64,000 nt of DNA from DALYLB01 sp964468345 (GCA_964468345.1 CAYXVZ010000019.1:23881-87880); one strand, 5' to 3'; numbered from the stretch's first letter, positions 52,174 to 62,085 are shown. The notes: generated from the sequence alone by a model not told the origin. Translations and numbers: made by a program.

Positions 52174-55100
52174 TCATTGAATCCGGATTTTAACGGCGTT
52201 GCTGGCTTCGTTCTGAATCCACAGGACGAGCGTTTGTTCGCCGCGTCCCTGAAGACTCGCCGGCAGCAACAGATTCACCTGATCGACTCCGGACAGGCCG
52301 GAGGCTGGTCCCGCATAAGCCAGCGGCAATTCCATGTCTCCCAATTTGAGAAAGGCGTCCTCGAGAGAATAATGATGGCGAATGCCGGTTCCGAAGAGAA
52401 TCAGGTACACCTTCTCGGCCGGGTTGCTCAGATCGATCGGAACAGGCACGAAATTTTGAGTTTGCGACTCATACCGTGCAACGGGTTCATAGACCTGCGT
52501 GCCGTCCGCGCGAATGCGCAGCGCAAGGGCCGCCGCGGGGCCTTCGCCGGAGGAGTTGGCGGAAAACAGACCCGGAGCAACGCTGTTGAGATGAGTCATA
52601 TTTTCGTATCGATCGCCGCGGCTGTTCGAGACGATCACGCTCGCCAATCCGTCCGCGAGTCCGGGCGGCATCAGATAATTGATCTGCGTCGGCGCAACGA
52701 AAAAGAGCGGGGCGCGCAGAGAAGTCCCACGGCCGTCGATGACCGTCACGGTCGTGCCCGCCAGTTCCGTAGGGAGGGGAAGGCTGTTCGCAACATCAAC
52801 CTTTGACGCGAGATTGAGTCCAAAGGCAGAGGCAATCGAATCCGGCGCCAGCGCATTCGTATTGAAGCTGGCAGCGGATGCATGCGCCACCGCGCCCAGA
52901 ACATGGAAGAAGACAAAGTTCGATCGCGTGGTGGTTCCGGGCGTGACCACATATACGATCGCGGACCCTTCCTGCGTCAGTTCCGCGGCCGGTTTGAAGA
53001 TCCGCAGCTGTGTCGGGCTGATGTATGCCGTTTCAAGCGTGTTGCCGTTCCATTGCACGCGATGGCTTTGAGAAAAGGATTCGCCGAAGACATCGATCGT
53101 TACGCCATTGGCTCCCATTCGCACGGCATTGGGCGTTAGTCGCGTAATGCGCGGCGTTCCGGCCGGCCAGCCGGCCTGTTTCAATGTAGCTGTTTGTCCG
53201 GCAAGCGAAATCGTGCCCGTGCGTTCGGCGCGGCTGTTTGGCGTTACTCTGAAATGGACTGTGCCGATGCCCTTGCCGCTGGTTTCGTCGATTTTGATCC
53301 AGGTGTTGTTGCTCCGCGCGGTCCATGAACAGCTGGCAGTCGTTGCAACCGTTATGGCGCCTGTCTCGGAGCCAGAGCCAAGGGAAGTCGAGGATGGTCC
53401 GATCGTGTAGAAGCAGTCATCGACAGGCATCGTGTATGTACGTGCGCCCTGACAACCGTTGATGGAGGTGGCCGTGATCGTGAACGTGAAGGTCCCGCTC
53501 GCGGTGGGCCTGCCCGCGAGAACGCCGTCATTCGACAGGCTGAGTCCCGGCGGCAAGGCTCCCGCCGTCACGCTGAATGTATAAGGCGCCTGCCCGCCGC
53601 CGGCCGTGATCGGGAGTTTGTACTCAATGTCGAGGCCCCCGCGGTTCACGCTCGATGGATTGACGAAAATCGTCGTGCAGGGCGGCGTGATGACGAGCGT
53701 GTAATCCCGGCTGGTGCTGCATCCGCTGAGAAAGAATGTGGATGTGATCGTGAAGGTGTAGATCCCCGCCGCGGTCGGCGTGCCTTTCAATTGTCCCGAG
53801 TTGTCATTCAGTGTCAGGCCCGGCGGCAATGCGCCTTTGGATATTGAAATGTGACGCTCGGCATCCGCGTCGTTGCTGATCTTGATCTGCTGATCGTACG
53901 GCGTATTGATCGTGCCATTGGGCAGTCGATCCGGGGCAATGGAAACTGGGGCGCAGGCGGGGCTGATAAATAGATAGGCTGAACCCTGATTTCGATTTGT
54001 GCCGACGGTGTCGCCATCCGCTCCCGCCGCGAGGACATCGCCGCTCATTGCGACCGCCGCGCCGAAATGATCGCGACTTGCGGCGTCTTTGGTCGTGAGT
54101 TTCTGCAGTCGATACCAATACCCGCTGATGCTTGTATAGGTATAAACGGCCCCTTGTCGCTCGTTTGCGCCAAATGTGTGATCCGGGGCTCCCACCGCCA
54201 CAGAATTTCCGGAGAGCGCGACCGAAACGCCGAAACGATCTTCCGCCGCGCCGGCCGGGTCGTAAAGCTTGTCTGCCGCGATCCAGGCAGTGCCGACGCG
54301 GTTGAACACATACGCCGAGCCTTGATTGCGGTTATTGCCGTTATCATCCAGCGGAGCGCCGATCGCCGCGGCGTCTTCGTTGAGCGCTATCGCTGCGCCG
54401 AAATGATCGTCCAGGCCGCCATCCGAGGCCAAGAGCCTTCCGCTCCGCGTCCACGTCGTGCCGGTGCGCTTGAAGATATACACCGCGCCCTGATCGAGGT
54501 TTTGACCGATATCCTTGTAGCTTGCGCCGACCAGGAGCGTGTCGCCGCGAAGCGCGACGGCGCCGCCGAATTGATCTCCCGGCGCGGCGTCATTGGCATT
54601 CAATTTCGCCTCTTGCTTCCAGGTGGTGCCGTTGCGGACGAAAACGTATGTTGAGCCTCTGGCGTCATCGGTGCCCGGGGCTCCCACCGACACGGTTTCG
54701 CCGCTGATCGCGACCGATGTGCCAAGTTGATCTTCCGGCAAGCCGTCGATTGCGATCGCAAACAGTTTCTGCTGTTGCGTCCAGGCAGAACCGCTTCGTT
54801 TGAAGACATAAGCCGACCCCTGGTTCCGGTTTCCGCCGATGTCGTCTCCGTTAGCGCCGACGATAATCGTGTCTCCGCTGATGCCGACGGCGCAGCCAAA
54901 GAAATCCTCGGCTGCGCCATCGTTGGCCGTCAGCTTTTGTTGAAAGGTCCACCCCGCGCCGGCGCGGATGAACACATAAACGGATCCCTGTTCGGCATTA
55001 TTCCCAATCGTGTCGGTATATGCGCCGATCACGAGCGTCTCGCGATCGAGCCCGACCGCGTAACCGAAATACTCTTTAGCCGCGCCATCCGGCGCAATCA

Positions 55101-56496
55101 GTTTCTGTTGTTCGATGCGATGGCTGTCGCGAAGCGAGAAGGCATATACGATGCCCTGATCGTTGGCGGTATTTTCACCGCGGTGCGCGCCCGCCAGGAC
55201 CGTGTCTCCATCGATGGCCACGGCATATCCAAGCCGGTCGCCTGTTGAGCCGATCTCCGGACCGAACTGCTGCACCTGTCCCCAATAAGTTCCATTTCGA
55301 ACGAAGACATAGGCGGTGCGTTGATCCGGACCCGGCGCGAAAAGGCCGAGAGAAGCGCCGATCACGGCGAGGTTGCCGTCCAGGGCTACCGAGACGCCCA
55401 TGTGCGCCCCCGTGCCTCGCTGCGTGCTTCCGATGCTCGTTGTTTCTGTCCACCCAGCGGCGAGCCGCTCAAACACACAGACAATGCCCAAATCGTCTAT
55501 GAATCGCATCGGCGCGCCCACAAGCGCAGTCGCGCCGCTCAGTGCGACCGATGCGCCGAAAAGATCATTCGCCGCGCCTTCTTTTTGCGTCAGTTTCTGG
55601 CGGCCGCCCCACAGCGTTCCATTGCGAGTGAAAATGTAGGCTGAGCCCTGATTGGCGTTGGTGCCCACATCGTCAGCCGGCGCGCCGATCAGTGCCGTGT
55701 CGCCATCGACGGCGACGGCTTCTCCGAAACGGTCATCGGGCGCGCCGTCATTCGCGTTGATGCGCGCCTGTTGCGTCCAGACCAGGTTATTTCGAACGAA
55801 GATGTAGGCCACCCCGGTCCTTCCCAACGTGGCGTTGATCTGGTGCTCCGGCGCGCCGATCACCGCGGTTTCACCGTCCAGCGCGACCGCGACGCCGAAT
55901 TGCGCTCCAGCCTGGCCTTCGAGAGCGGTGAGCTTTTTCTGCAGCGTCCAACTTGTGCCGTTCCGGACGAACACATACGCCGCGCCTTCATCCGGACTCG
56001 CCGCGCCGGGGCCATTGTACGCGCCGATCAAAGCCGTATTACCTTTGAGCGCCACGGCCCATCCGAAAAGATCCAGGCTGGCTCCATCCTGCGCAAAGAG
56101 GCGTGCCTGTTGCGTCCATGTACCGTCGTGTCGTACGAACACATATGCCGAGCCCTGGTCCTGTTGATTCACGTCGTCATAGGGCGCTCCGACCAGCGCG
56201 GTATCGCCATCGAGCGCGACCGAATATCCGAGATAGTCCTGCGCCGCTGCATCGGTGGCGACCAGTTTCTGATCCTGCGCAAAGACGGCTGCGATTCCCG
56301 CCTGCTTCAAAGCGGTTTGAAAGGAATCGTATTGTCCCTCCAGTTTTATCTGTTCGATCGCTGCCTGATTCCACAAAACCTCGGGCTGCGATTCCTGCCC
56401 CTTCACGGGCTGAGTCCTGAATATGAAGCTGCTGGCTGTAAAAGCCATGGCTGCTGCTAGGCACGCAAGAATGCGTCCAAGAAGTACTTTTTTCAC
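52174..56496 (-). CDS. Large secreted FG-GAP / Ig-like / BACON / Soli_cterm protein
   Basis: A 1440-residue exported protein with a GTG start (56496; AAGGAG upstream) and signal peptide (LACLAAAMAFTASSFIF). About residues 75-840 are 14 FG-GAP-type repeats of about 55 residues (consensus DGAxxDxFGxxVALxGDTxLVGAP then NQGSAYVFxR), which would build two seven-bladed propellers. Then come two He_PIG-type Ig domains (GALPPGLTLND and GALPPGLSLSNDG), a BACON-like domain (CSWTARSNNTWIKI), an IPT/TIG-like segment (ITRLTPNAVRMGANGVTI) and a C-terminal TIGR03437-like domain (LILFGTGIRHH, DQVNLLLPASLQGRGE). Ligand binding or surface adhesion is likely. No enzymatic motif. Confidence 0.88.
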   Translation of the reverse strand: MKKVLLGRILACLAAAMAFTASSFIFRTQPVKGQESQPEVLWNQAAIEQIKLEGQYDSFQTALKQAGIAAVFAQDQKLVATDAAAQDYLGYSVALDGDTALVGAPYDDVNQQDQGSAYVFVRHDGTWTQQARLFAQDGASLDLFGWAVALKGNTALIGAYNGPGAASPDEGAAYVFVRNGTSWTLQKKLTALEGQAGAQFGVAVALDGETAVIGAPEHQINATLGRTGVAYIFVRNNLVWTQQARINANDGAPDDRFGEAVAVDGDTALIGAPADDVGTNANQGSAYIFTRNGTLWGGRQKLTQKEGAANDLFGASVALSGATALVGAPMRFIDDLGIVCVFERLAAGWTETTSIGSTQRGTGAHMGVSVALDGNLAVIGASLGLFAPGPDQRTAYVFVRNGTYWGQVQQFGPEIGSTGDRLGYAVAIDGDTVLAGAHRGENTANDQGIVYAFSLRDSHRIEQQKLIAPDGAAKEYFGYAVGLDRETLVIGAYTDTIGNNAEQGSVYVFIRAGAGWTFQQKLTANDGAAEDFFGCAVGISGDTIIVGANGDDIGGNRNQGSAYVFKRSGSAWTQQQKLFAIAIDGLPEDQLGTSVAISGETVSVGAPGTDDARGSTYVFVRNGTTWKQEAKLNANDAAPGDQFGGAVALRGDTLLVGASYKDIGQNLDQGAVYIFKRTGTTWTRSGRLLASDGGLDDHFGAAIALNEDAAAIGAPLDDNGNNRNQGSAYVFNRVGTAWIAADKLYDPAGAAEDRFGVSVALSGNSVAVGAPDHTFGANERQGAVYTYTSISGYWYRLQKLTTKDAASRDHFGAAVAMSGDVLAAGADGDTVGTNRNQGSAYLFISPACAPVSIAPDRLPNGTINTPYDQQIKISNDADAERHISISKGALPPGLTLNDNSGQLKGTPTAAGIYTFTITSTFFLSGCSTSRDYTLVITPPCTTIFVNPSSVNRGGLDIEYKLPITAGGGQAPYTFSVTAGALPPGLSLSNDGVLAGRPTASGTFTFTITATSINGCQGARTYTMPVDDCFYTIGPSSTSLGSGSETGAITVATTASCSWTARSNNTWIKIDETSGKGIGTVHFRVTPNSRAERTGTISLAGQTATLKQAGWPAGTPRITRLTPNAVRMGANGVTIDVFGESFSQSHRVQWNGNTLETAYISPTQLRIFKPAAELTQEGSAIVYVVTPGTTTRSNFVFFHVLGAVAHASAASFNTNALAPDSIASAFGLNLASKVDVANSLPLPTELAGTTVTVIDGRGTSLRAPLFFVAPTQINYLMPPGLADGLASVIVSNSRGDRYENMTHLNSVAPGLFSANSSGEGPAAALALRIRADGTQVYEPVARYESQTQNFVPVPIDLSNPAEKVYLILFGTGIRHHYSLEDAFLKLGDMELPLAYAGPASGLSGVDQVNLLLPASLQGRGEQTLVLWIQNEASNAVKIRIQ

Positions 56497-56780
56497 AGAA
56501 TTCTCCTTCTCCTACCCTGGTTCGTTTTCTCTTCATGACTGCCGCTTTCTTTTTTTTCAGAGAACCAGTAAGGGGAGAAGTTGCTGGAATCGCGCCGATA
56601 TTACTTTCGGGAGAAAGATTTTGCGGAGCACGGCCAGTTGAATTGGAATGGCACGGATTGTGCGTTCTGCCATTGCCGGTAGAATCCCTGCCCGGCTACA
56701 CTGCTTTTTGCGGGCTGTCCATCGTTCTTCCACAGCCCGATCCGGTCAAAAAATACATATGTAACTTCACGGAGGCAAAG

Positions 56781-59255
56781 ATGAGGCGTTTCCTGATCGT
56801 TTGCGCGTTGCTGCTGTGCGCGCTCTCAGTCCAGGCTCAAAATAAAACAGAAGATAAATCCCTCGCGGGCAAGACGGCCGCGATGCGAAAGATCGACGGC
56901 TTTATGCCGCTGTATTGGGATGCGGCGGGTGGCAAGCTGTGGATGGAAATAACGCGGTTCAATCAGGAAATACTCTATTCCGGTTCGCTGCCCGCGGGCG
57001 TGGGTTCGAATCCGATCGGTCTCGATCGCGGTCAGCTCGGCGAGGAGCGCATCGTGTATTTCGAGCGGATCGGCCCCAAGGTTCTGATGATCCAGCCGAA
57101 TTACCGCTATCGGGCATTGAGCAATGATGAAGCCGAAAAGCGCGCTGTGGCGGATTCTTTTGCTCGTTCGGTTCTCTGGGGCTTTAAGGTCGAGGCGGAA
57201 GAAGGGGGACGGGTTCTGGTCGATGCGACGCCCTTTTTCCTGCGCGATACGCACGGCGTAGCGGATCGGCTGCGGATGGCGCGGCAGGGAAATTTTCGCT
57301 TCGATGAATCGCGCAGCGCGATTTACCTGCCGCGGACAAAGGGCTTTCCGAAGAACACGGAAGTCGAAACGATCATAACGCTCGCGGGCGACGAGCCGGG
57401 CGGCCTGCTGCGCAGCGTCACGCCGGCGCCGCAATCGGTCACTGTGCGGCAGCATCATTCTTTTGTCGAACTGCCGGATGAGAAATACAAGCCGCGCGCA
57501 TACGATCCGCGCGCGAGTTCCTTCGGCATCACCTTCAATGACTATGCTTCGCCTTTTACGGAGCCGGTCGAAAAGCGATGGATCAATCGCCATCGCCTGG
57601 AAAAGAAGGATCCGAACGCGGCCGTTTCCGAGGTCGTCAAGCCCATCGTCTATTACGTCGACAATGGCGTGCCGGAGCCGATTCGCAGCGCGCTGGTCGA
57701 GGGCGCCTCGTGGTGGGCACAGGCTTATGAAGCGGCGGGATTCAAGAATGCCTTTCGCGTGGAAGTTCTGCCTGCCGATGCCGATCCGATGGACATTCGA
57801 TACAACATGATCAACTGGGTGCATCGCTCGACGCGCGGCTGGTCTTACGGCTCCTCGGTGATGGATCCGCGCACGGGCGAGATCATCAAGGGAAACGTTT
57901 CGCTCGGTAGTCTTCGCATTCGCCAGGATGTGCTGCTCGGCACGGGCATGATTCCGCCGACTTCGGCCTGCGAGGCCGGGGATGCGCCCGATGTCGATTA
58001 CCTCGCATCGGCTTCAACGGCGGATCCGGCCAGCGATGCGGCCGCGATGGCGCTGGCGCGCATTCGTCAGCTGTCGGCACATGAAGTCGGCCATACGCTG
58101 GGTTTTTCGCATAACTTCGCGGCGTCGAGTTATGGGCGCGCTTCGGTGATGGACTATCCCGCGCCCATGGTCGAAATCAAAAACGGCAAGCTGGATTTAT
58201 CGAATGCCTATGCCGTGGGCATCGGCGAGTACGATAAATATTCGGTGAAATTCGCATACTCCCAGTTTCCGCCCGGCGCGGATGAAAAAGCCGAACTCGA
58301 AAAGATCATCCAGAAGGGCGTCGCAGACGGGATGCTTTTCATAGATGACGGCGACGCGCGCAGCGTCAGCACGGCGCATCCGCTGGCCAGCGTGTGGGAC
58401 AACGGCACCGACGCGATTGCGATGCTGCGGCATGAAATGGAAGTGAGACGGATCGGCCTGAAGGATTTCGGGCTCGGCAATATCGCGGTGGGACAGCCGC
58501 TCTCCGCGCTCGATGCCAAACTGTCGCCGCTATATCTCCATCATCGGTATCAGGTCGCGGCGGCGGCAAAATCGCTCGGCGGCATGTATTTCACCTATGC
58601 CGTGAAAACGGCTGCCGGCCCCCATCCCGCGAAGTTTCGCGAGATCGTGCCCGCGACGCGCCAGCGCGAAGCCTTGAAAGCATTGCTCGATACGATCAAG
58701 GTCGAGGAACTCGCCGTGCCGCAGCACATCCTCAGCGTGATTCCTCCGATTGCGACGGGCTTTGAAGGCGGCACGGCGGAATATTTCAGCCGGCGAACCG
58801 AGCAGTCGTTCGATCCGTTATCGGCGGCATCGATTGCGGCCGAATTGACGCTGGGCGCGATTCTGGACCCGAGCCGCACGGCCCGCCTTGTGGATTTTCA
58901 TTCGCAAAACACGGGCAATCCTTCGTTGAAAGAAGTTCTCGATGAAGTGAATAAGGTGGTCTGGTCTCCCGCGCCTCCGCAAAGCGAATATGCCCGCGCG
59001 ATTGCCCGCACCGTGCAGGCGACGACCGTGCGGAAGTATATCGAGCTGGCCGGGGACGAGAATGCTTCGCCTCTGGTTCGCGCCGAGGTGGCGACGGCAC
59101 TGAAAGGCCTGCAGGCAAGTCTCAACGCTGGCGGTTCTTTCGGCCAGCGCCTGGCCGAGGACATTGATCGTTTTCTCAAGAGGCCTGATGTGGTGCGGCC
59201 CTTGACCAAGCCGCTGGCGACGCCGCCGGGGGATCCGATCGGGTCAGATCATTGA
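56781..59255 (+). CDS. Secreted zinc metalloprotease of metzincin type (DUF5117/DUF4953-like)
   Basis: An 824-residue exported protease. Signal peptide (FLIVCALLLCALSVQA). The zinc motif is HEVGHTLGFSHN: His434, Glu435, His438 and His444 with Gly441, the metzincin form HExxHxxGxxH. The Met-turn is VMDYPAP with Met457. The N-terminal domain (about 30-300) and the C-terminal helical region are as in the secreted DUF5117/DUF4953 family of Acidobacteria and Bacteroidetes. Substrates are unknown. ATG 56781 follows GGAGG; the frame extends upstream to 56535 without support. It is divergent from the FG-GAP gene with a 284-bp region between in which no clear promoter is visible. Confidence 0.9.
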   Translation: MRRFLIVCALLLCALSVQAQNKTEDKSLAGKTAAMRKIDGFMPLYWDAAGGKLWMEITRFNQEILYSGSLPAGVGSNPIGLDRGQLGEERIVYFERIGPKVLMIQPNYRYRALSNDEAEKRAVADSFARSVLWGFKVEAEEGGRVLVDATPFFLRDTHGVADRLRMARQGNFRFDESRSAIYLPRTKGFPKNTEVETIITLAGDEPGGLLRSVTPAPQSVTVRQHHSFVELPDEKYKPRAYDPRASSFGITFNDYASPFTEPVEKRWINRHRLEKKDPNAAVSEVVKPIVYYVDNGVPEPIRSALVEGASWWAQAYEAAGFKNAFRVEVLPADADPMDIRYNMINWVHRSTRGWSYGSSVMDPRTGEIIKGNVSLGSLRIRQDVLLGTGMIPPTSACEAGDAPDVDYLASASTADPASDAAAMALARIRQLSAHEVGHTLGFSHNFAASSYGRASVMDYPAPMVEIKNGKLDLSNAYAVGIGEYDKYSVKFAYSQFPPGADEKAELEKIIQKGVADGMLFIDDGDARSVSTAHPLASVWDNGTDAIAMLRHEMEVRRIGLKDFGLGNIAVGQPLSALDAKLSPLYLHHRYQVAAAAKSLGGMYFTYAVKTAAGPHPAKFREIVPATRQREALKALLDTIKVEELAVPQHILSVIPPIATGFEGGTAEYFSRRTEQSFDPLSAASIAAELTLGAILDPSRTARLVDFHSQNTGNPSLKEVLDEVNKVVWSPAPPQSEYARAIARTVQATTVRKYIELAGDENASPLVRAEVATALKGLQASLNAGGSFGQRLAEDIDRFLKRPDVVRPLTKPLATPPGDPIGSDH

Positions 59256-59261
59256 TTGAGT

Positions 59262-59327
59262 GGTCCTATCGGTCCTATAAGTCTTATAGGACCTATAGGA
59301 CCTATAAGACTTATAGGACCTATAAAG
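59262..59327. repeat. Period-9/10 GGACCTATA repeat with inverted symmetry before the PHP gene
   Basis: Tandem GGACCTATA/GGTCCTATA units. 16-bp perfect arms lie at 59273-59288 (TCCTATAAGTCTTATA) and 59303-59318, with a 14-nt loop. The last unit supplies AGGA, the only Shine-Dalgarno candidate for the start at 59328. Confidence 0.9.
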
Positions 59328-60311
59328 ATGTCCAAGTTCATAACTATCATTTTCTTTGCTTTTATCATTGCCGCCGGCGCCCACAATGCCCAACCGAAAC
59401 TGCGCTGGTATAAAGGCAACACGCACACGCATACGGTCAATAGCGACGGCGATTCGACGCCGGATGAGGTCGTTCGATGGTATCGCGAGAACGGCTATCA
59501 GTTTCTGGTGCTCACGGATCATAATTTTTTGACCAGCGTCGATGGGCTGAACGCGCTGCATGGCGCGGATGAAAAATTCCTGGTGATTCGCGGAGAAGAA
59601 GTCACCGATGAATTCAACAAAAAGCCGCTGCACATCAACGGCCTCGCGGTCGAACGCCTGGTGCAGCCGCAGGGCGGAACCAGTGTGGTCGATACATTGC
59701 AGCGCGATGTGAATGCCATCCGGGACGCGCGCGGCGTGCCCCATATCAATCATCCGAATTTCGGCTGGGCAATCACGGCGGATGAATTGAAGCAGGTCAG
59801 AAACGACAAGCTGATCGAAATCTTCAATGGGCATCCGACAGTCAATAATCTGGGTGGCGGCGGCGTCCCCGGCATGGAAGAAGTCTGGGACATCATGCTT
59901 TCGAACGGCAAAGAGATTTTTGGCATCGCCGTCGACGACGCGCATGTGTTCAAGCGGCCGTGGGATCGGACCGCCGCGCGGCCGGGCCAGGGCTGGGTGG
60001 TTGTTCGATCTTCGTCTCTGTCGCCGGGGCAGATTCTTGCGGCGCTCGAGCGGGGGGAATTCTATGCTTCGACCGGCGTGGAGCTTGAGGATTATCAGGC
60101 GGACACAAAAGCCATCACGATCAAAATGAAGGCAACGCAGACTCAGAAATACCGCGTGCAGTTTATCGGTGCGAATGGACGAATCTTAAACGAATCGATC
60201 AACAACCCCGCGGTGTATCAGGTGAAGGGCGATGAGAAGTATGTCCGTGCAAAGGTGATTGATTCGAATGGAAAGTTCGCCTGGACTCAGCCTGTGTTTT
60301 TAAACAGGTAA
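59328..60311 (+). CDS. Secreted PHP-domain protein (polymerase/histidinol phosphatase type)
   Basis: A 327-residue exported protein with signal peptide (ITIIFFAFIIAAGAHNA). The PHP metal-binding motifs are visible: NTHTHTVNSDGDSTPDEVV (H-x-H and Asp), LVLTDHNF, GEEVTDE, HINHPNFGW and VDDAH. PHP domains are trinuclear metal phosphoesterases; a secreted member probably acts on phosphate esters or nucleotides outside the cytoplasm. C-terminal about 90 residues form a beta-rich extension (FIGANGRILNE). ATG 59328 is taken because the in-frame codons upstream just translate the repeat (GPIGPI...). A hairpin separates it from the convergent next gene. Confidence 0.88.
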   Translation: MSKFITIIFFAFIIAAGAHNAQPKLRWYKGNTHTHTVNSDGDSTPDEVVRWYRENGYQFLVLTDHNFLTSVDGLNALHGADEKFLVIRGEEVTDEFNKKPLHINGLAVERLVQPQGGTSVVDTLQRDVNAIRDARGVPHINHPNFGWAITADELKQVRNDKLIEIFNGHPTVNNLGGGGVPGMEEVWDIMLSNGKEIFGIAVDDAHVFKRPWDRTAARPGQGWVVVRSSSLSPGQILAALERGEFYASTGVELEDYQADTKAITIKMKATQTQKYRVQFIGANGRILNESINNPAVYQVKGDEKYVRAKVIDSNGKFAWTQPVFLNR

Positions 60312-60319
60312 TTATGAGG

Positions 60320-60381
60320 CACAACAATCGGGGGCGGAAAGAGGATCCTGCACGGATTCCTTTCCGCCCCCGATCGTTGTG
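60320..60381. repeat. Inverted repeat between convergent genes (GGGGGCGGAAAG core)
   Basis: Arms 60320-60348 and 60354-60381 (CACAACAATCGGGGGCGGAAAG... and complement) pair along about 26 positions with one mismatch and a small bulge. It fills the space between the stops of the PHP gene (60311) and the (-) gene (60395). No T-tract on either side. Confidence 0.85.
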
Positions 60382-60394
60382 AACAAATAGGCAA

Positions 60395-61732
60395 TTACTG
60401 TACGTTGATGTTCACGTTGTTGGCTGCTTTTCCGCCGACCGTCAGCGAAGCGGCGACGTTGCCGCGACCCGCCAGAGAGCGGGGAAGCCGCACGTTGACC
60501 TGATCGAGACCGGCAAAGCCCGTGACCGCTCCCGCAAAGAGGACTTCAGCCGCCGTGCCGCCGATCGTCATTGTGGCGGCCGAAAGCGCCGTGTTGCCGC
60601 GAATGCCGGTGCCGAAGAAGATCAGGAACAATTGATCCGTCTCGGGACCGAGGTTGATCGGAGTGGCGACAAAGCGATTCTGCGCCGTATCGAAGGAGCC
60701 GATCGGTTCAAATGTCCGCGTGCCATTGGCCGTAATGCGCAACACAACCGCGGACGCGAGACCCGCGCCATTCATATTGGCCGCGAACATGGCCGGCGCG
60801 ATCGTGTCGACCATCACATTGCCTTCGGCGAAGGCGGTGTTATTTTTCAGAACCGTCACTGTGGCCATCCCGTTCGCCGTGCCCGCGGGCACCAGGAAAT
60901 TGACCTGGCCGTTCGAAACCGCAAACAGGCCCGCATCGCGAACCGTGCCGGTGTTATCCTTGACCGAAACCTTGGTTCCGCTCAGTTCCGTCGGCAGGGG
61001 TTGTGTGGAGGCGCTGGCCGTGGCGGTCGCGAGGCTCGTGCCGAAAATTGCACCGATCGATTCGGCCGCCAGTCCGCCAAGATAGCTCGCGGCGGAAACC
61101 GATGTCACCGTCGGCAATGTGGCAGCAGGAGCCTGCATGGCTACGTTCGTGATATAGATATAATCGCCCGCGTTGGTGGCGTTTCCGTTCGCCGCATTAC
61201 CCGCGACATACAACGTTACTTTGCCGACATTTGTTGCGGGCGCTTTCCAGCGGAAGGTCCAACTGCTTTGGTTCGTACCATTCGGCGTAATGCCTCCGGT
61301 TATATGCTGGACATACTGCCGGCCGACAAAGTTTGCCGTGCCCGCGACAACGCGGGTGCGTTCCGCTTCGGTGACGATCAGATCGCCGGCGCGGCGTCCG
61401 AGATCGTCCAGCGCGGTGGCCTCAAAGCCGAATCGCTGCCGATCCGTCTGATTGACCGTTACGGTTACCGTTACTTCCTGATTGAGGGTATAGCTAGTGG
61501 GCAATCCCGTGACGGTGAGCGTTCCGGGGCCGCTGTTGAGGGTAAATGAACTGTGACAGCCCTGGCAGGTCAGTTCCGCCGGAAAGCTGCCGAGCGCCGG
61601 CGCGCCGGTTCGCCCGATTGGCGGCGCCGCGGCATTTCCCAGGACGCGTTCGCCATTAAAGACGTAATAAACGGTTGCCAGGCCGAAGAGGCCAATGGCC
61701 ATGAATTTCAGTATGTAGTTCCGTGAAAACAT
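60395..61732 (-). CDS. Secreted protein with CxxCH motif and Soli_cterm domain
   Basis: A 445-residue exported protein. N-terminal hydrophobic signal (FMAIGLFGLATVYYVFN), then ELTCQGCHSSFTLNSGP, a single CxxCH haem-attachment motif inside a choice-anchor/Reeler-like beta-sandwich (about 35-215: FGFEATALDDLGRRAGD, SSWTFRWKAPATNVGKVTLY). The C-terminal about 215 residues match the domain of the 52174 protein (LIFFGTGIRGN, DQVNVRLPRSLAGRGN), TIGR03437-like. One CxxCH may bind c-type haem, but no distal ligand is obvious. ATG 61732 follows GGGGAG. The role is unknown; the domain pair suggests extracellular electron transfer or adhesion at best. Confidence 0.83.
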   Translation of the reverse strand: MFSRNYILKFMAIGLFGLATVYYVFNGERVLGNAAAPPIGRTGAPALGSFPAELTCQGCHSSFTLNSGPGTLTVTGLPTSYTLNQEVTVTVTVNQTDRQRFGFEATALDDLGRRAGDLIVTEAERTRVVAGTANFVGRQYVQHITGGITPNGTNQSSWTFRWKAPATNVGKVTLYVAGNAANGNATNAGDYIYITNVAMQAPAATLPTVTSVSAASYLGGLAAESIGAIFGTSLATATASASTQPLPTELSGTKVSVKDNTGTVRDAGLFAVSNGQVNFLVPAGTANGMATVTVLKNNTAFAEGNVMVDTIAPAMFAANMNGAGLASAVVLRITANGTRTFEPIGSFDTAQNRFVATPINLGPETDQLFLIFFGTGIRGNTALSAATMTIGGTAAEVLFAGAVTGFAGLDQVNVRLPRSLAGRGNVAASLTVGGKAANNVNINVQ

Positions 61733-62085
61733 GCAGATCTCCCCCTGTCTAATGGGTGTTGTGGGCGCGCAACAAGGCAAAGGGCGGACTGAGATGCTGA
61801 CCTTATACCAAGGAGTCGCAAGCGCCAATTCTATTGCTTCAAGTTCTCTTGTTTGGATTTGGTTACGTTACCTGCTGAACCGACAAGACCTTTGCAAATC
61901 GTGTTCCCTGCAAGAAGGTTGAGTCGGTTCAATTAACCCTATGACTTGCGGGCGCGCGCCGGGCTTTTGATGATGTGGACATGACTCTGAACGGGGCAAT
62001 ATTCATGTGGTGTCACAATTCGTGCCGAAGTTCATAGACACTCAAACGCTTGAAAGATATTTTTCCTGTCCCATACAATCCGTCT
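61733..62085. other. 353-bp intergenic region with two short Cys-containing ORFs
   Basis: Upstream of the DUF692 gene. Two short frames on the plus strand contain paired Cys: 61794-61922 (42 residues, ending LCKSCSLQEG; also open from 61731) and 61981-62037 (18 residues, ending MWCHNSCRSS). Neither has a good Shine-Dalgarno. They are noted because DUF692 enzymes modify Cys in small peptides. The promoters of the two divergent genes must also be here. Confidence 0.4.

Noticed and set aside
57001..57014. GGGTTCGAATCC looks like the T-loop of a tRNA.
   Set aside because: It lies in the coding sequence of the metzincin protease and no acceptor or anticodon stem surrounds it.
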